Below are positions 1-8,626 of a DNA stretch of 64,000 nucleotides, one piece after another; position 1 is the first letter of the stretch; every line of letters starts with the position of its first letter. This DNA comes from Telluria antibiotica (GTDB taxonomy: Bacteria > Pseudomonadota > Gammaproteobacteria > Burkholderiales > Burkholderiaceae_D), in the NCBI RefSeq assembly GCF_011682055.1, contig NZ_JAAQOM010000024.1:1-64000 (forward strand). Direction: 5' to 3'. A model generated the notes under the pieces. That model worked only from the letters and a program-made list of their open reading frames with translations. It was not told where the DNA came from and did not search any database. Made by a program: the position numbers and the translations under genes.

Positions 1-340
1 CTGCGAACTGCTCCTGTTGCGGTTGAATGCCGGGACTGCTGAATCCAGCAATCAAGTCGCCCAGCATAGCCTTTGCGCGGAACAAAGGCCAGCTACGACG
101 GGGAAGATGATCGCACGAAACTAAACAGTTAAGGTCGTCGTACTGGATCTCGCTCGCAGCTAATATATGGCCAAGTGTTAGCGGCATCGACTGCAGATGA
201 AATCCACAATACCCGCAAACATTCACTTAACATCCATAGGTGAAAAACGACCGAAACCCGCATGGAGACTAGGCCATGCGGAAACGTAGGCAAAGCTGAG
301 TTACATGGCGGTTAGACGAACGGTGGAAAGCAGCAAAAAG
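1..340. other. AT-richer stretch without a gene, next to the tRNA 3' end
   Basis: I see no open frame of 60 codons or more here and no recognisable protein remnant on either strand. Base composition is visibly lower in GC than the rest of the window. The stretch lies beyond the 3' end of a tRNA gene, a classic integration position, so it could be the edge of an integrated element that continues outside the window. That is inference. No integrase or duplicated tRNA end is visible. Confidence 0.4.
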
Positions 341-378
341 AAAAAAAGGGTTACATGCTTTCGCCTGTAACCCTTTTT
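341..378 (-). terminator. Rho-independent terminator of the tRNA-Thr gene
   Basis: A 13-bp perfect stem (positions 343-355 pairing with 366-378) encloses a 10-nt loop. On the minus strand it is followed by a run of T at 347-341. It lies just downstream of the minus-strand tRNA gene, which explains its role. Confidence 0.8.
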
Positions 379-390
379 CTTACTGCTGTC

Positions 391-466
391 TGGTGCCGCT
401 GACCGGAATCGAACTGGTGACCTTCGCATTACGAATGCGCTGCTCTACCGACTGAGCTACAGCGGC
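391..466 (-). tRNA. tRNA-Thr (anticodon CGU)
   Basis: The 76-nt minus-strand sequence folds as a full cloverleaf. The acceptor stem begins GCCGCTG and ends CAGCGGC, with A and the encoded CCA at the 3' end. The D-arm GCTCAGTCGGTAGAGC and T-arm GGTTCGATTCC-like elements are in place. The anticodon loop TTCGTAA carries CGT, which reads ACG threonine codons. A strong terminator follows directly. Confidence 0.95.
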
Positions 467-647
467 TAAACCTGTACTACCGTTTAACCTGTGCCTGCAT
501 TACCTGCCATCAGACTGCTGGCGGCCCGAAGGCCATCGCTTGCTTGCTCATCCAGATGAGCTGCAGCGCGAAGGAGCCCGCATTCTAACAACAACTTCGA
601 AAACTTGCTAGTCCGGCTCGGCAATTTTATGCAGGACAGGCCAAAAA

Positions 648-1649
648 TCATTCCTGGTGGTAGCTCGTCACGCGCTCCACTTCGCTCTTCGAGCCCAGGA
701 ACACGGGCACGCGCTGGTGCAGCTTTTGCGGCGCGATGTCGAGGATGCGCTGCCGGCCGTCCGTCGCGGCGCCGCCCGCCTGCTCGACGATGAACGCCAT
801 CGGGTTCGCCTCGTACATCAGGCGCAGCTTGCCCGGCTGCGACGGGTCGCGCTGGTCGGCCGGGTACATGAAGATGCCGCCGCGGTTCAGGATGCGGTGC
901 ACGTCGGCCACCATCGAGGCGATCCAGCGCATATTGAAATCCTTGCCACGGGGACCGGTCTTGCCGGCCAACATTTCGTCGACATAGCGCGTGACGGGCG
1001 GATGCCAGTGGCGCTGGTTCGACATGTTGATGGCGAATTCCTTCGTCTCTTCCGGGATCTGCATGTCCTTCTGCGTCAGCACCCAGGAACCCATCTCGCG
1101 GTCCAGGGTGAAGCAGTTGACGCCGTTGCCCGTGGTGAGCACCAGCATCGTCTGCGGGCCGTACACGGCATAGCCGGCCGCGACCTGCTGGCTGCCGGCC
1201 TGCATGAAGTCGGCTTCCGTCGGCTGCGTCATGCCTTCCGGCGCCTTCAGCACGGAGAAGATGGTGCCGATCGACACGTTGACGTCGATGTTCGACGAGC
1301 CGTCCAGCGGGTCGAACAGCAGCATGTATTCGCCCATCGGGTAGCGGTTCGGGATCGGGTGGATCGATTCCATTTCTTCCGACGCCATTGCCGCCAGGTG
1401 GCCGCCCCATTCATTGGCTTCGAGCAGGATCTCGTTGGAGATCACGTCGAGTTTCTTCTGCACTTCGCCCTGGATGTTCTCCGTGTTCGCGCTGCCGAGG
1501 ATGTCGCCGAGCGCGCCCTTGCCGACCGAGTGGGAAATGGTCTTGCAGGCGCGCGCCACCACCTCGATCAGGAGGCGCAGCGATGCGGGGATGTTGCTGT
1601 GGAGACGCTGTTCCTCGACGAGGTATTGCGTCAGGCTGACTCGTTTCAT
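648..1649 (-). CDS. fbp: Fructose-1,6-bisphosphatase class 1
   Basis: This 333-aa cytoplasmic enzyme hydrolyses fructose 1,6-bisphosphate to fructose 6-phosphate in gluconeogenesis. Visible family motifs are the metal-binding MASEE segment, the signature LLFDPLDGSSNIDVN near residues 110-124, and the C-terminal substrate-binding region with YEANPMAF and GGAATDG. Length matches the class I family. The ATG has an AAGGAA ribosome site about 7 nt upstream. It lies downstream of pepN on the same strand but is separated from it by a REP pair, so co-transcription is uncertain. Confidence 0.95.
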   Translation of the reverse strand: MKRVSLTQYLVEEQRLHSNIPASLRLLIEVVARACKTISHSVGKGALGDILGSANTENIQGEVQKKLDVISNEILLEANEWGGHLAAMASEEMESIHPIPNRYPMGEYMLLFDPLDGSSNIDVNVSIGTIFSVLKAPEGMTQPTEADFMQAGSQQVAAGYAVYGPQTMLVLTTGNGVNCFTLDREMGSWVLTQKDMQIPEETKEFAINMSNQRHWHPPVTRYVDEMLAGKTGPRGKDFNMRWIASMVADVHRILNRGGIFMYPADQRDPSQPGKLRLMYEANPMAFIVEQAGGAATDGRQRILDIAPQKLHQRVPVFLGSKSEVERVTSYHQE

Positions 1650-1697
1650 GGACTTCCTTCAGTTTGTGAAAATTCTTTGTTTGCGCTTGGAGCTGTC

Positions 1698-1774
1698 GTA
1701 GGGTGGGCGGCCTCCGCCCACGCGAAACGTTGCGTCATGCCGACTTCCGCGTGGGCACGGGGTGCCCACCCTAC
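1698..1774. repeat. Inverted pair of GTAG-type REP elements
   Basis: One REP (1698-1724, GTAGGGTGGGC then a GCCTCC loop) faces a second in the opposite orientation (1751-1774, core GTGGGCACGGGGTGCCCAC ending CCTAC). About 26 nt separate them. The GTAG head plus imperfect palindrome matches the REP class mobilised by RAYT (REP-associated tyrosine) transposases. The pair lies between pepN and fbp and is not inside a gene. Confidence 0.8.
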
Positions 1775-1789
1775 GCCAATACGTCCTTC

Positions 1790-4447
1790 TCAGTTGGCGA
1801 GGGCCTTGCCGACCACCTCGCGCACGTCGTTCGACAGCTTCGCCTGCCCCGCCACCTGCTGCAGCGCCCGCTTCATCCGGGCTTGCAAATCGGGCGTGTA
1901 GCGGCGCCAGCGGTCCATCGCGCGGGCCAGGCGGCTGGCGACCTGCGGGTTCAACGCGTCCAGCGCGATCACCTGCTCGGCCCAGAACGCGTAGCCGCTG
2001 CCGTCCGGCGCGTGGAAGCCCACCGGATTACCGGCGCAGAACGTCGACACGAGGCTGCGCGCCCGGTTCGGATTGCGCAGCGTGAACGCCTTGTGCGTCA
2101 TGAGGTCGCGCACGCGGTTCACGTCCGTCGTCGGGGCGGCGGCCTGCATCGCGAACCACTTGTCGACGACCAGGGGCTCGCCCTGGAATTCGTCGTAGAA
2201 GCGCTGCAGGGCATCGCCCGCCGCGGGCGCGCGCGCATGCACGAGCGCGGACAGCGCGGACGCACGGTCCGTCATGTTCGTGGCGCCGTCGAACTGGCGC
2301 CGCGCCAGGTCGAGGCTCGCGTCGTCCGGCGCGGCGCACAGGTAGGCCAGCGCCAGGTTCTTCAGTGCGCGCTTGCCGATCGATGCGGCGTCCGGGCTGT
2401 ATTCGCCCGGCGTCTGGTTGGCGTCGTACTGGGCCTCCAATTCCCCGCGCAGGCGGGTGCCGATGGCGGCGCGCACGAACTGGCGCGCCGTGTGGATGGC
2501 AAGCGGATCGACGACGTCCAACTGGTCCGCGATCATCGTTTCCGACGGCAGCAGCAGCGCCTGTTCGCGGAAGGCCGGGTCGAGCGTGTCGTCGGCGAGG
2601 ATCTTGCGCATGGCGTCGATGAACACGTCGTCCACGTCCAGCTTCGGATCGGCATTGCCGGCGGCCGCGACCTGCCCGGACAGCTTCAGCAGGCGGCTCA
2701 TCGCGAGGCGCTGGCCCGCTTCCCAGCGGTTGACGGGGTCGCTGTCGTGGCTGAACAGGTGCACCAGTTCGGCGTCGTTGTAGCCGTATTTCAGGATCAC
2801 GGGCGCGGAAAAATCGCGCAGGATCGACGGCGTCGGCTGCTCCGCCACGTTCGTGAACGTGAAGGTCTGGTCGGCCTCCGTCAGTTCCAGCACGGCAGTC
2901 GTGCCGACAACCTTGCCGTCGACCGTCAAAGGCAGGTCGCGGCCGTCCCGGCCCAGCAGGCCCACGGCCACGGGGACGTGGAACGGCTGCTTCTCGGGCT
3001 GGCCGGGCGTCGGCGGGCACGACTGGATCAGGCGCAGCGTGTACGTCTGCGCCTGCTCGTCCCAGCGCGTTTCGGCCTGCACGACGGGCGTGCCGGCCTG
3101 GCTGTACCAGCGCTCGAATTGCGCCAGGTCGCGGCCGTTGGCGTCGGCCATCGCCAGACGGAAATCGTCGCAGGTGACGGCCTGCCCGTCGTGGCGCTGG
3201 AAGTACAGGTCCATGCCTTTGCGGAAACCGTCGCGGCCCAGCAGGGTCTGGTACATGCGCACGACTTCGGCGCCCTTCTCGTACACGGTGACCGTATAAA
3301 AATTATTGATCTCGACGAAGGAGTCGGGGCGGACCGGGTGCGCCATCGGGCCGGCGTCTTCCGGGAACTGGGCCTGGCGCAGGGTGCGTACCTGGTCGAT
3401 GCGGGTGACGGCGCGGCCGGTGTTCGTGCCAATCATGTCGGCCGAGAATTCCTGGTCGCGGAACACGGTCAGGCCTTCCTTCAGCGACAGCTGGAACCAG
3501 TCGCGGCAGGTGACGCGGTTGCCCGTCCAGTTGTGGAAGTATTCGTGGCCGACGACGGCCTCGATGCCCTGGAAGTCGACGTCCGTCGCGACGCGCGGAT
3601 TCGCGAGCACGAACTTCGTGTTGAAGATGTTCAGGCCCTTGTTTTCCATCGCCCCCATGTTGAAGTCGCCGACGGCGACGATCATGAAGCGGTCGAGGTC
3701 GAGTTCCAGGTCCCAGCGCTCCTCGTCCCAGCGGATGCTGTGCTTCAGCGACTGCATCGCGTAGTCCGTCTTGTCGAGGTTGCCCTCTTCCACCCACACC
3801 TGCAGCAGCGCCGTGCGGCCGTCGGCCAGCTCGAAATCCTCTTCCTGGCACACGAGGCGCGCGGCGACGAGGGCGAACAGGTACGACGGCTTCTTGAACG
3901 GGTCTTCCCACAGCGCGTAGCGGCGACCGTCCGGAAGGATGCCCTCGTCGATCAGGTTGCCGTTCGACAGCAGCACCGGGTACTTGTCCTTGTCGGCGCG
4001 CAGCATCACGGTATAACGGGCCATCACGTCCGGGCGGTCCGGGAAATAGGTGATGCGGCGGAACCCTTCGGCCTCGCACTGCGTGTAGAAACTTCCGTTG
4101 GACGTGTACAGGCCGCTGAGGGTAGTATTGCTTTCCGGAACGCAAATGGTTTCGATTTCCAGCGTCGCCTCTTCCGGCGCGTTGGGGATGCGCAGCAGCG
4201 TGCCCTCGATGACGTAGTCGCCCTCGACCAGCGTCCGGCCGTTCAGGCGCAGGCTCACCAGTTCGATGTCTTCGCCGTACAGCTCGATTTCGCGCTGGGC
4301 GCTGGCGGGATTGCGGCGCACCGTCATCCGGTTCGCGACGACGGTTCGGGCGGGGTCGAGGTCGAAGCCGAGTTCCACGGTATCGACCAGATAGCTGGGG
4401 GCGGTGTAATCCTTCCGGTAGATGGTCTGAGGCGTATCGGTGCGCAT
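1790..4447 (-). CDS. pepN: Aminopeptidase N (M1 family)
   Basis: This 885-aa cytoplasmic zinc metallopeptidase removes N-terminal residues from peptides. The exopeptidase motif GAMEN is followed by the zinc site HEYFH at residues 301-305 and the third ligand E324, giving the HExxH-x18-E spacing. Length and the C-terminal helical domain fit the E. coli PepN type rather than eukaryotic-like M1 enzymes. It is divergent from the DUF4136 lipoprotein gene; the gap of about 215 bp should hold both promoters. Confidence 0.95.
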   Translation of the reverse strand: MRTDTPQTIYRKDYTAPSYLVDTVELGFDLDPARTVVANRMTVRRNPASAQREIELYGEDIELVSLRLNGRTLVEGDYVIEGTLLRIPNAPEEATLEIETICVPESNTTLSGLYTSNGSFYTQCEAEGFRRITYFPDRPDVMARYTVMLRADKDKYPVLLSNGNLIDEGILPDGRRYALWEDPFKKPSYLFALVAARLVCQEEDFELADGRTALLQVWVEEGNLDKTDYAMQSLKHSIRWDEERWDLELDLDRFMIVAVGDFNMGAMENKGLNIFNTKFVLANPRVATDVDFQGIEAVVGHEYFHNWTGNRVTCRDWFQLSLKEGLTVFRDQEFSADMIGTNTGRAVTRIDQVRTLRQAQFPEDAGPMAHPVRPDSFVEINNFYTVTVYEKGAEVVRMYQTLLGRDGFRKGMDLYFQRHDGQAVTCDDFRLAMADANGRDLAQFERWYSQAGTPVVQAETRWDEQAQTYTLRLIQSCPPTPGQPEKQPFHVPVAVGLLGRDGRDLPLTVDGKVVGTTAVLELTEADQTFTFTNVAEQPTPSILRDFSAPVILKYGYNDAELVHLFSHDSDPVNRWEAGQRLAMSRLLKLSGQVAAAGNADPKLDVDDVFIDAMRKILADDTLDPAFREQALLLPSETMIADQLDVVDPLAIHTARQFVRAAIGTRLRGELEAQYDANQTPGEYSPDAASIGKRALKNLALAYLCAAPDDASLDLARRQFDGATNMTDRASALSALVHARAPAAGDALQRFYDEFQGEPLVVDKWFAMQAAAPTTDVNRVRDLMTHKAFTLRNPNRARSLVSTFCAGNPVGFHAPDGSGYAFWAEQVIALDALNPQVASRLARAMDRWRRYTPDLQARMKRALQQVAGQAKLSNDVREVVGKALAN

Positions 4448-4561
4448 GGTCAGGTCCGCAAAGCCGTTGGTGGGATGCTTATTTTACCAACAGCTTCGCG
4501 TACGCTCCGTCCACCTTTCTTTTGTATCGCCATGTACACGCCGTAACCACGCGTAAATGTA

Positions 4562-4591
4562 TCGACGAACATCACGCATCAGGAATAATAT
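4562..4591 (+). promoter_or_regulatory. Possible promoter of the DUF4136 lipoprotein gene
   Basis: TCGACG (4562-4567) and TAATAT (4586-4591) are spaced 18 nt apart and resemble a sigma-70 pair. Directly downstream an inverted repeat, GGTCT (4592-4596) and AGACC (4605-4609), could be an operator. The match is modest and this is inference only. Confidence 0.3.
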
Positions 4592-4663
4592 GGTCTCCTG
4601 AACAAGACCGATTACAGGATTGAAATCCGACACGAGGGGAATACCGAACCGATGGAGTCCATC

Positions 4664-5299
4664 ATGAAACGCACCTTGATCGCCGCGGTCGCATCGCTGA
4701 GCCTGTTGCTGGGCGGCTGTGCGACGACGATCCGCAGCGATGTCACCACGTTCAACCAATGGCCCGCCCAGCTGCCCGACAAGAGCTACGCGTTCGAGGC
4801 GCCGCCGCCGCAGGACAATACGCTGGAGCTGCAGAGCTACGAAAACCTCGTGCGCGCCCAGCTCGCCCGCCTCGGCTTCCACGAGTCGCGGGAGGCGCCG
4901 GCGCTGAAGGTGTCGATGCGCTTCTCCACGATCGACGTGCCGACGCAGGTCATCTACCCGACGTTCGAGCCGATGTACTCGCCCCGCTTCGCCTACATGG
5001 GATGGCGCCGGCGCTACTGGGGCGGCTGGTACAGCCCGTTCTACGACCCGCTGTGGGGCCCGCTGCCCGCGTATGACGTGCAGGAGGAGCACCGCTACCA
5101 CCGCCAAGTGCAGATCTCGATCGCGTCGGCGGCGGACGGCAAGCGCCTGTTCGACGTCACCGTGCGCAACATCAGCCGGCAGATGTCGACGCCGGCCGTG
5201 ATGCCGGCCCTCGTGCAGAGCGCGTTCGAAGGGTTCCCGGGGCCTAACGGTGGCTCGCGTGTGATCGAGTTGAAGCAGGAGCCGCAGCAGAACGGTTGA
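4664..5299 (+). CDS. DUF4136 family lipoprotein
   Basis: This protein of about 211 aa starts with a short lipoprotein signal peptide ending in LLGGC, so it is probably anchored by lipidation at the new N-terminal cysteine. The body resembles DUF4136 proteins: an FNQWP segment and a tryptophan/tyrosine-rich stretch (residues about 108-125) followed by basic strands. An ATG 12 nt upstream would add four residues before the signal, but GGAG at 4654-4657 is spaced 6 nt from the chosen ATG. Function is unknown; the family is often found in the outer membrane. The 17-copy REP array begins right after the stop. Confidence 0.8.
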   Translation: MKRTLIAAVASLSLLLGGCATTIRSDVTTFNQWPAQLPDKSYAFEAPPPQDNTLELQSYENLVRAQLARLGFHESREAPALKVSMRFSTIDVPTQVIYPTFEPMYSPRFAYMGWRRRYWGGWYSPFYDPLWGPLPAYDVQEEHRYHRQVQISIASAADGKRLFDVTVRNISRQMSTPAVMPALVQSAFEGFPGPNGGSRVIELKQEPQQNG

Positions 5300-5310
5300 A
5301 TCGGCGCGGC

Positions 5311-6020
5311 GCATGGTGGGCACGGGGTGCCCACCCTACGTTCACTCGGCACATGGTGGGCACGGGGTGCCCACCCTACGTTCACTCGGCGCATGGTGGG
5401 CACGGGGTGCCCTCCCTACGTTCACTCGGCGCATGGTGGGCACGGGGTGCCCACCCTACGTTCACTCGGCGCATGGTGGGCACGGGGGGCCCTCCCTACG
5501 TTCACTCGGCACATGGTGGGCACGGGGTGCCCACCCTACGTTCACTCGGCGCATGGTGGGCACGGGGTGCCCACCCTACGTTCACTCGGCGCATGGTGGG
5601 CACGGGGGGCCCTCCCTACGTTCACTCGGCGCATGGTGGGCACGGGGGGCCCTCCCTACGTTCACTCGGCGCATGGTGGGCACGGGGTGCCCACCCTACG
5701 TTCACTCGGCGCATGGTCGGCACGGGGTGCCCTCCCTACGTTCACTCGGCACATGGTGGGCACGGGGTGCCCACCCTACGTTCACTCGGCGCATGGTGGG
5801 CACGGGGTACCCACCCTACGTTCACTCGGCGCATGGTGGGCACGGGGGGCCCTCCCTACGTTCACTCGGCACATGGTGGGCACGGGGGGGCCCTCCCTAC
5901 GTTCACTCGGCACATGGTGGGCACGGGGTGCCCACCCTACGTTCACTCGGCGCATGGTGGGCACGGGGGGCCCACCCTACGAACACCACGTTGCCGTAGG
6001 GTGGGCTCCCCGAGCCCACC
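5311..6020. repeat. Tandem REP array: 17 copies of 40 bp plus one inverted end copy
   Basis: Units start at 5311 and recur every 40 bp (one 41-bp step near 5888) up to about 5980. Each carries a palindromic core such as GTGGGCACGGGGTGCCCAC, then CCTACG and the constant spacer TTCACTCGGCRCAT. Copies differ mainly in the loop (GGGGTGCCCA, GGGGGGCCCT, GGGGTACCCA). The array is closed by one oppositely oriented REP at 5996-6020 (GTAGGGTGGGC, CTCCCC loop). Because 40 is not a multiple of 3, all three forward frames stay open across the array; these frames are artefacts. No protein-coding signal is present. Confidence 0.9.
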
Positions 6021-6032
6021 AGACACATCCCG

Positions 6033-6179
6033 TCAGGACAAATACGCCTCGGACAGGAACGTGATCCCCACGATCAGCAGGACGGCCAGCATCAGCACCA
6101 CGAGCAATCGCCCGAAGCGCGGTTCCGTCGCCGGTTGCGGATCGACCGGTGGTTCATTGTCGTCGCTGAATTCTCTCAT
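6033..6179 (-). CDS. Small single-span membrane protein (48 aa)
   Basis: This 48-aa product has an acidic, proline-rich N-terminus (about 24 residues) followed by one hydrophobic segment, LLVVLMLAVLLIVGITFL, so it is probably a tail-anchored or single-pass inner-membrane protein. Its ATG overlaps the TGA of the upstream quinone oxidoreductase as ATGA (6176-6179), which suggests translational coupling and supports it as a real gene. I do not recognise a family. It may partner with the oxidoreductase or simply share its transcript. Confidence 0.6.
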   Translation of the reverse strand: MREFSDDNEPPVDPQPATEPRFGRLLVVLMLAVLLIVGITFLSEAYLS

Positions 6180-7156
6180 GGCAGCAATATCGTCTTGCCG
6201 GTCGTCCGGCGCCCTTCGAGGGCGGCGTGGGCCCGGGCCGCATCGGCCAGGGGGAAGCGCTGGTGGATCTCGATGCTCACCTGGCCGCTCGACACCATCG
6301 CGAACAGATCGGCCGCCATCGCCTCGCGCTCTGCGCGCGTGGCCGCATACGATTGCAAGGTCGGCCGCGTGAGGTACAGCGAGCCGCGCGCCGACAATTC
6401 GTTCAGCGAGAACGGCGGCACGGGTCCGGACGAATTGCCGAAGCTGACCATCAGCCCGCGCGGCCGCAGGCAGTCCAGCGAGCGCGTGAACATGTCCTTG
6501 CCGACCGAATCGTAGACGACGGGCACCTTTTCCCCGTTCGTGATCTCCAGCACGCGCTGCACGACGTCCTCGGTGTTGTAGTTGATGACGTGGGCCGCGC
6601 CGTGCTGCCTCGCGAGTGCCGCTTTCTCGTCGGCCCCGACCGTCCCGATCAGGTTCGCGCCCAGCGCCCGCGCCCACTGGCACGCGATCAGGCCGACGCC
6701 GCCGGCCGCCGCGTGGAACAAAATCGTCTCGCCTGGTTTCACTGCATACGTCTGCTTCAGCAGGTAGTGCACGGTCAGGCCTTGCAGCAGCATCGCGGCG
6801 CCCGTCTCGAACGAGATGTCGTCCGGCAGCCGGACGAGCACGTCGGCCGGCATCACGCGCAGCTGGCTGTAGGCGCCATTCGGGCGCGCCGCATACGCGA
6901 CGCGGTCGCCCGGCCGCACGTGCGTGACGCCTTCGCCCACGGCCTCGACGACACCTGCCGCTTCCTGGCCGAGGCCGTTCGGCAGGTCGAGCGGATACAG
7001 GCCCGAGCGGAAATACGTGTCGATGAAATTCACGCCGATCGCGTGGTTGCGCACGCGCGCCTCGCCCGGGCCGGGGTCGCCGACTTCGACGTCGACGTAT
7101 TCCAGCACCTCGGGCCCGCCCGTGCGGGCGAAACGGATCGCTTTTGCCGTGGTCAT
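6176..7156 (-). CDS. NADPH:quinone oxidoreductase, zinc-independent MDR family
   Basis: This 326-aa protein belongs to the medium-chain dehydrogenase/reductase superfamily, quinone oxidoreductase (QOR/zeta-crystallin) branch, and probably reduces quinones or enals using NADPH. The GroES-like N-terminal domain contains GLGQEAAGVVEAVG. The Rossmann domain carries AAAGGVGLIACQWA, the cofactor loop. Cysteines for structural zinc are lacking, as expected for QOR. The start is fixed by a CAGGAGG ribosome site. It ends in a 4-bp overlap with a 48-aa membrane protein and lies 17 nt after mgsA on the same strand. Confidence 0.9.
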   Translation of the reverse strand: MTTAKAIRFARTGGPEVLEYVDVEVGDPGPGEARVRNHAIGVNFIDTYFRSGLYPLDLPNGLGQEAAGVVEAVGEGVTHVRPGDRVAYAARPNGAYSQLRVMPADVLVRLPDDISFETGAAMLLQGLTVHYLLKQTYAVKPGETILFHAAAGGVGLIACQWARALGANLIGTVGADEKAALARQHGAAHVINYNTEDVVQRVLEITNGEKVPVVYDSVGKDMFTRSLDCLRPRGLMVSFGNSSGPVPPFSLNELSARGSLYLTRPTLQSYAATRAEREAMAADLFAMVSSGQVSIEIHQRFPLADAARAHAALEGRRTTGKTILLP

Positions 7157-7173
7157 GGCCGCCTCCTGGCGAA

Positions 7174-7554
7174 TCAGTCCGCCGTCGACTGCAGTTGCGA
7201 CAGCACGAGGTGCGCGCTGGCGACGTTCGTCGCGCACGGGATGTTGTGCACGTCGCAGGCGCGCACGAGCGCATTGATGTCCGGTTCGTGCGGCTGCGGG
7301 GTCATCGGGTCGCGCAGGAAGATCACGCAGTCGATCTCGCCGTTGACGAGGTGCGCGCCGATCTGCAGGTCGCCGCCGACCGGGCCGGAATGCATGCGCG
7401 TCACCTCCAGGCCCAGCTCGTTGATCAGGCGCCCGCCCGTCGTGCCGGTGGCCGACAGCGTGCAACCGCGCAGGAAGTCGACGTATTCGGCGGCGAGCGC
7501 GATCATGTCGTCTTTTTTCTTGTCGTGGGCGATCAGGGCGATGCGAGGTTTCAT
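7174..7554 (-). CDS. mgsA: Methylglyoxal synthase
   Basis: This 126-aa enzyme converts dihydroxyacetone phosphate to methylglyoxal and phosphate, a bypass of lower glycolysis under phosphate limitation. Recognisable parts are IALIAHDKKKDDM at the start, TGTTGG for phosphate binding, and GPVGGDLQIGA with the catalytic aspartate. The length is slightly short but complete compared with the E. coli enzyme. It is followed closely by the quinone oxidoreductase and preceded by an EamA transporter gene, all on the minus strand. A link between methylglyoxal and the reductase is plausible but inferred. Confidence 0.95.
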   Translation of the reverse strand: MKPRIALIAHDKKKDDMIALAAEYVDFLRGCTLSATGTTGGRLINELGLEVTRMHSGPVGGDLQIGAHLVNGEIDCVIFLRDPMTPQPHEPDINALVRACDVHNIPCATNVASAHLVLSQLQSTAD

Positions 7555-7571
7555 GTTCCGTTCCGTTCGTT

Positions 7572-8501
7572 TTATGAGGTGGTTTTTTTCTTCGACAGCA
7601 GGTAGATCCCGCCCAGCACGAGGCCGGTTCCGGCCAGTTGCACGGTCGTGATCGGCTCCCCGAGGATGGCCCAGCCCAGGAACAACGTGGACACCGGACC
7701 GACCATGCCGGCCTGCGATGCCGTCGTCGCCCCGATGCGCTGGACGGCCGCCATCGTCATGAAGACAGGGAAGATGGTACAGAATATCCCATTCACGAGC
7801 GAGAGCTCGTAAACGGGCAGCGGCTGCACGAGCATGCTGGCGGGCCGCAGCACGAAGAACTGCACGATGCACGCCACGCTCGACGCGGACATCGCGTACG
7901 CGACGAGGCGCAGCGCGCCGATGCGGCGCACCATCTCGCCCGTGCCCAGCAGATAGATCGCGTAGCAAACCGCCGAGCCCAGCACGAGCAGCGAGCCTGT
8001 GACCGTGCTGCCCTTGCCGCCCACGAGATCGTGCGCGAACACGAGCACGATGCCGCAGTACGACAACGCCAGCGCCAGCCATTCCGCGCGGCCGATGCGG
8101 CGCTTGAAGAACAGCGCCGTGATCATGAGGACGAACGTCGGCGTGAGGAACAGGATCAAGCGCTCCAGGCCCACCGAAATGTACTGCAATCCGCTGAAAT
8201 CCAGAAAGCTCGACAGGTAGTAGCCGATCAGGCCCAGGCCGCCAAGGCGCCAGCGGTCGCGCACGGCGATCGGCGGCTCGGTCCGCATCTTCCACAGCGC
8301 GACGGCCGCGAACACGGGAAACGAGAACATCATCCTGAACCCGATCAATGTGACGGCGTCGATGTGGTACCGGTACAGCAGTTTGGCGACGACGGCCTTC
8401 ATGGAAAACAGAACGGCGCCGCCGATGGCGATCGCGAGGCCTCCCACGATGGACGGGTGTGTGGTCGGTGCAACGGAAACGTCGCTTGCAGTTTTACTCA
8501 T
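7572..8501 (-). CDS. EamA/DMT family transporter
   Basis: This 309-aa protein has about ten hydrophobic segments arranged as two EamA repeats, typical of drug/metabolite exporters of the inner membrane. The first repeat begins with GGLAIAIGGAVLFSMKAVVAK; the second contains the LGSAVCYAIYLLGTGEM region. The C-terminus ends in a short KKK tail. An alternative ATG eight codons upstream (8525) is possible; the chosen one starts MSKTASD. Substrate cannot be told from sequence. It ends 17 nt before mgsA and probably shares its transcript. Confidence 0.85.
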   Translation of the reverse strand: MSKTASDVSVAPTTHPSIVGGLAIAIGGAVLFSMKAVVAKLLYRYHIDAVTLIGFRMMFSFPVFAAVALWKMRTEPPIAVRDRWRLGGLGLIGYYLSSFLDFSGLQYISVGLERLILFLTPTFVLMITALFFKRRIGRAEWLALALSYCGIVLVFAHDLVGGKGSTVTGSLLVLGSAVCYAIYLLGTGEMVRRIGALRLVAYAMSASSVACIVQFFVLRPASMLVQPLPVYELSLVNGIFCTIFPVFMTMAAVQRIGATTASQAGMVGPVSTLFLGWAILGEPITTVQLAGTGLVLGGIYLLSKKKTTS

Positions 8502-8626
8502 CCAACGATTGTACGAGGAATCCATTTTGCCGGCTGAGGACGCCTCCGAACGCGGCCGGGCACACGCGGTCCAACTGCCATCGCTGCTCGACCGCTCGAC
8601 CGCTCGATCAATACAGGAGGACCACC

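Noticed and set aside
484..1410. 308-codon minus-strand frame overlapping fbp
   Set aside because: Shifted frame of fbp with Arg/Pro-rich composition; fbp has all family motifs.
1703..4546. Long open frame (947 codons) on the plus strand
   Set aside because: It lies opposite pepN, whose motifs are complete. High-GC codon use leaves antisense frames open. It has no family resemblance.
5311..5980. CRISPR array
   Set aside because: Unit and spacer are both constant between copies, the repeat is a hairpin REP with copies elsewhere in the window, and no cas gene is present.
5296..6372. Repetitive proteins read through the 40-bp array (all three plus frames)
   Set aside because: The frames are open only because the REP unit has no stop codon. 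They have no ribosome site and the repeat is palindromic intergenic DNA found elsewhere.
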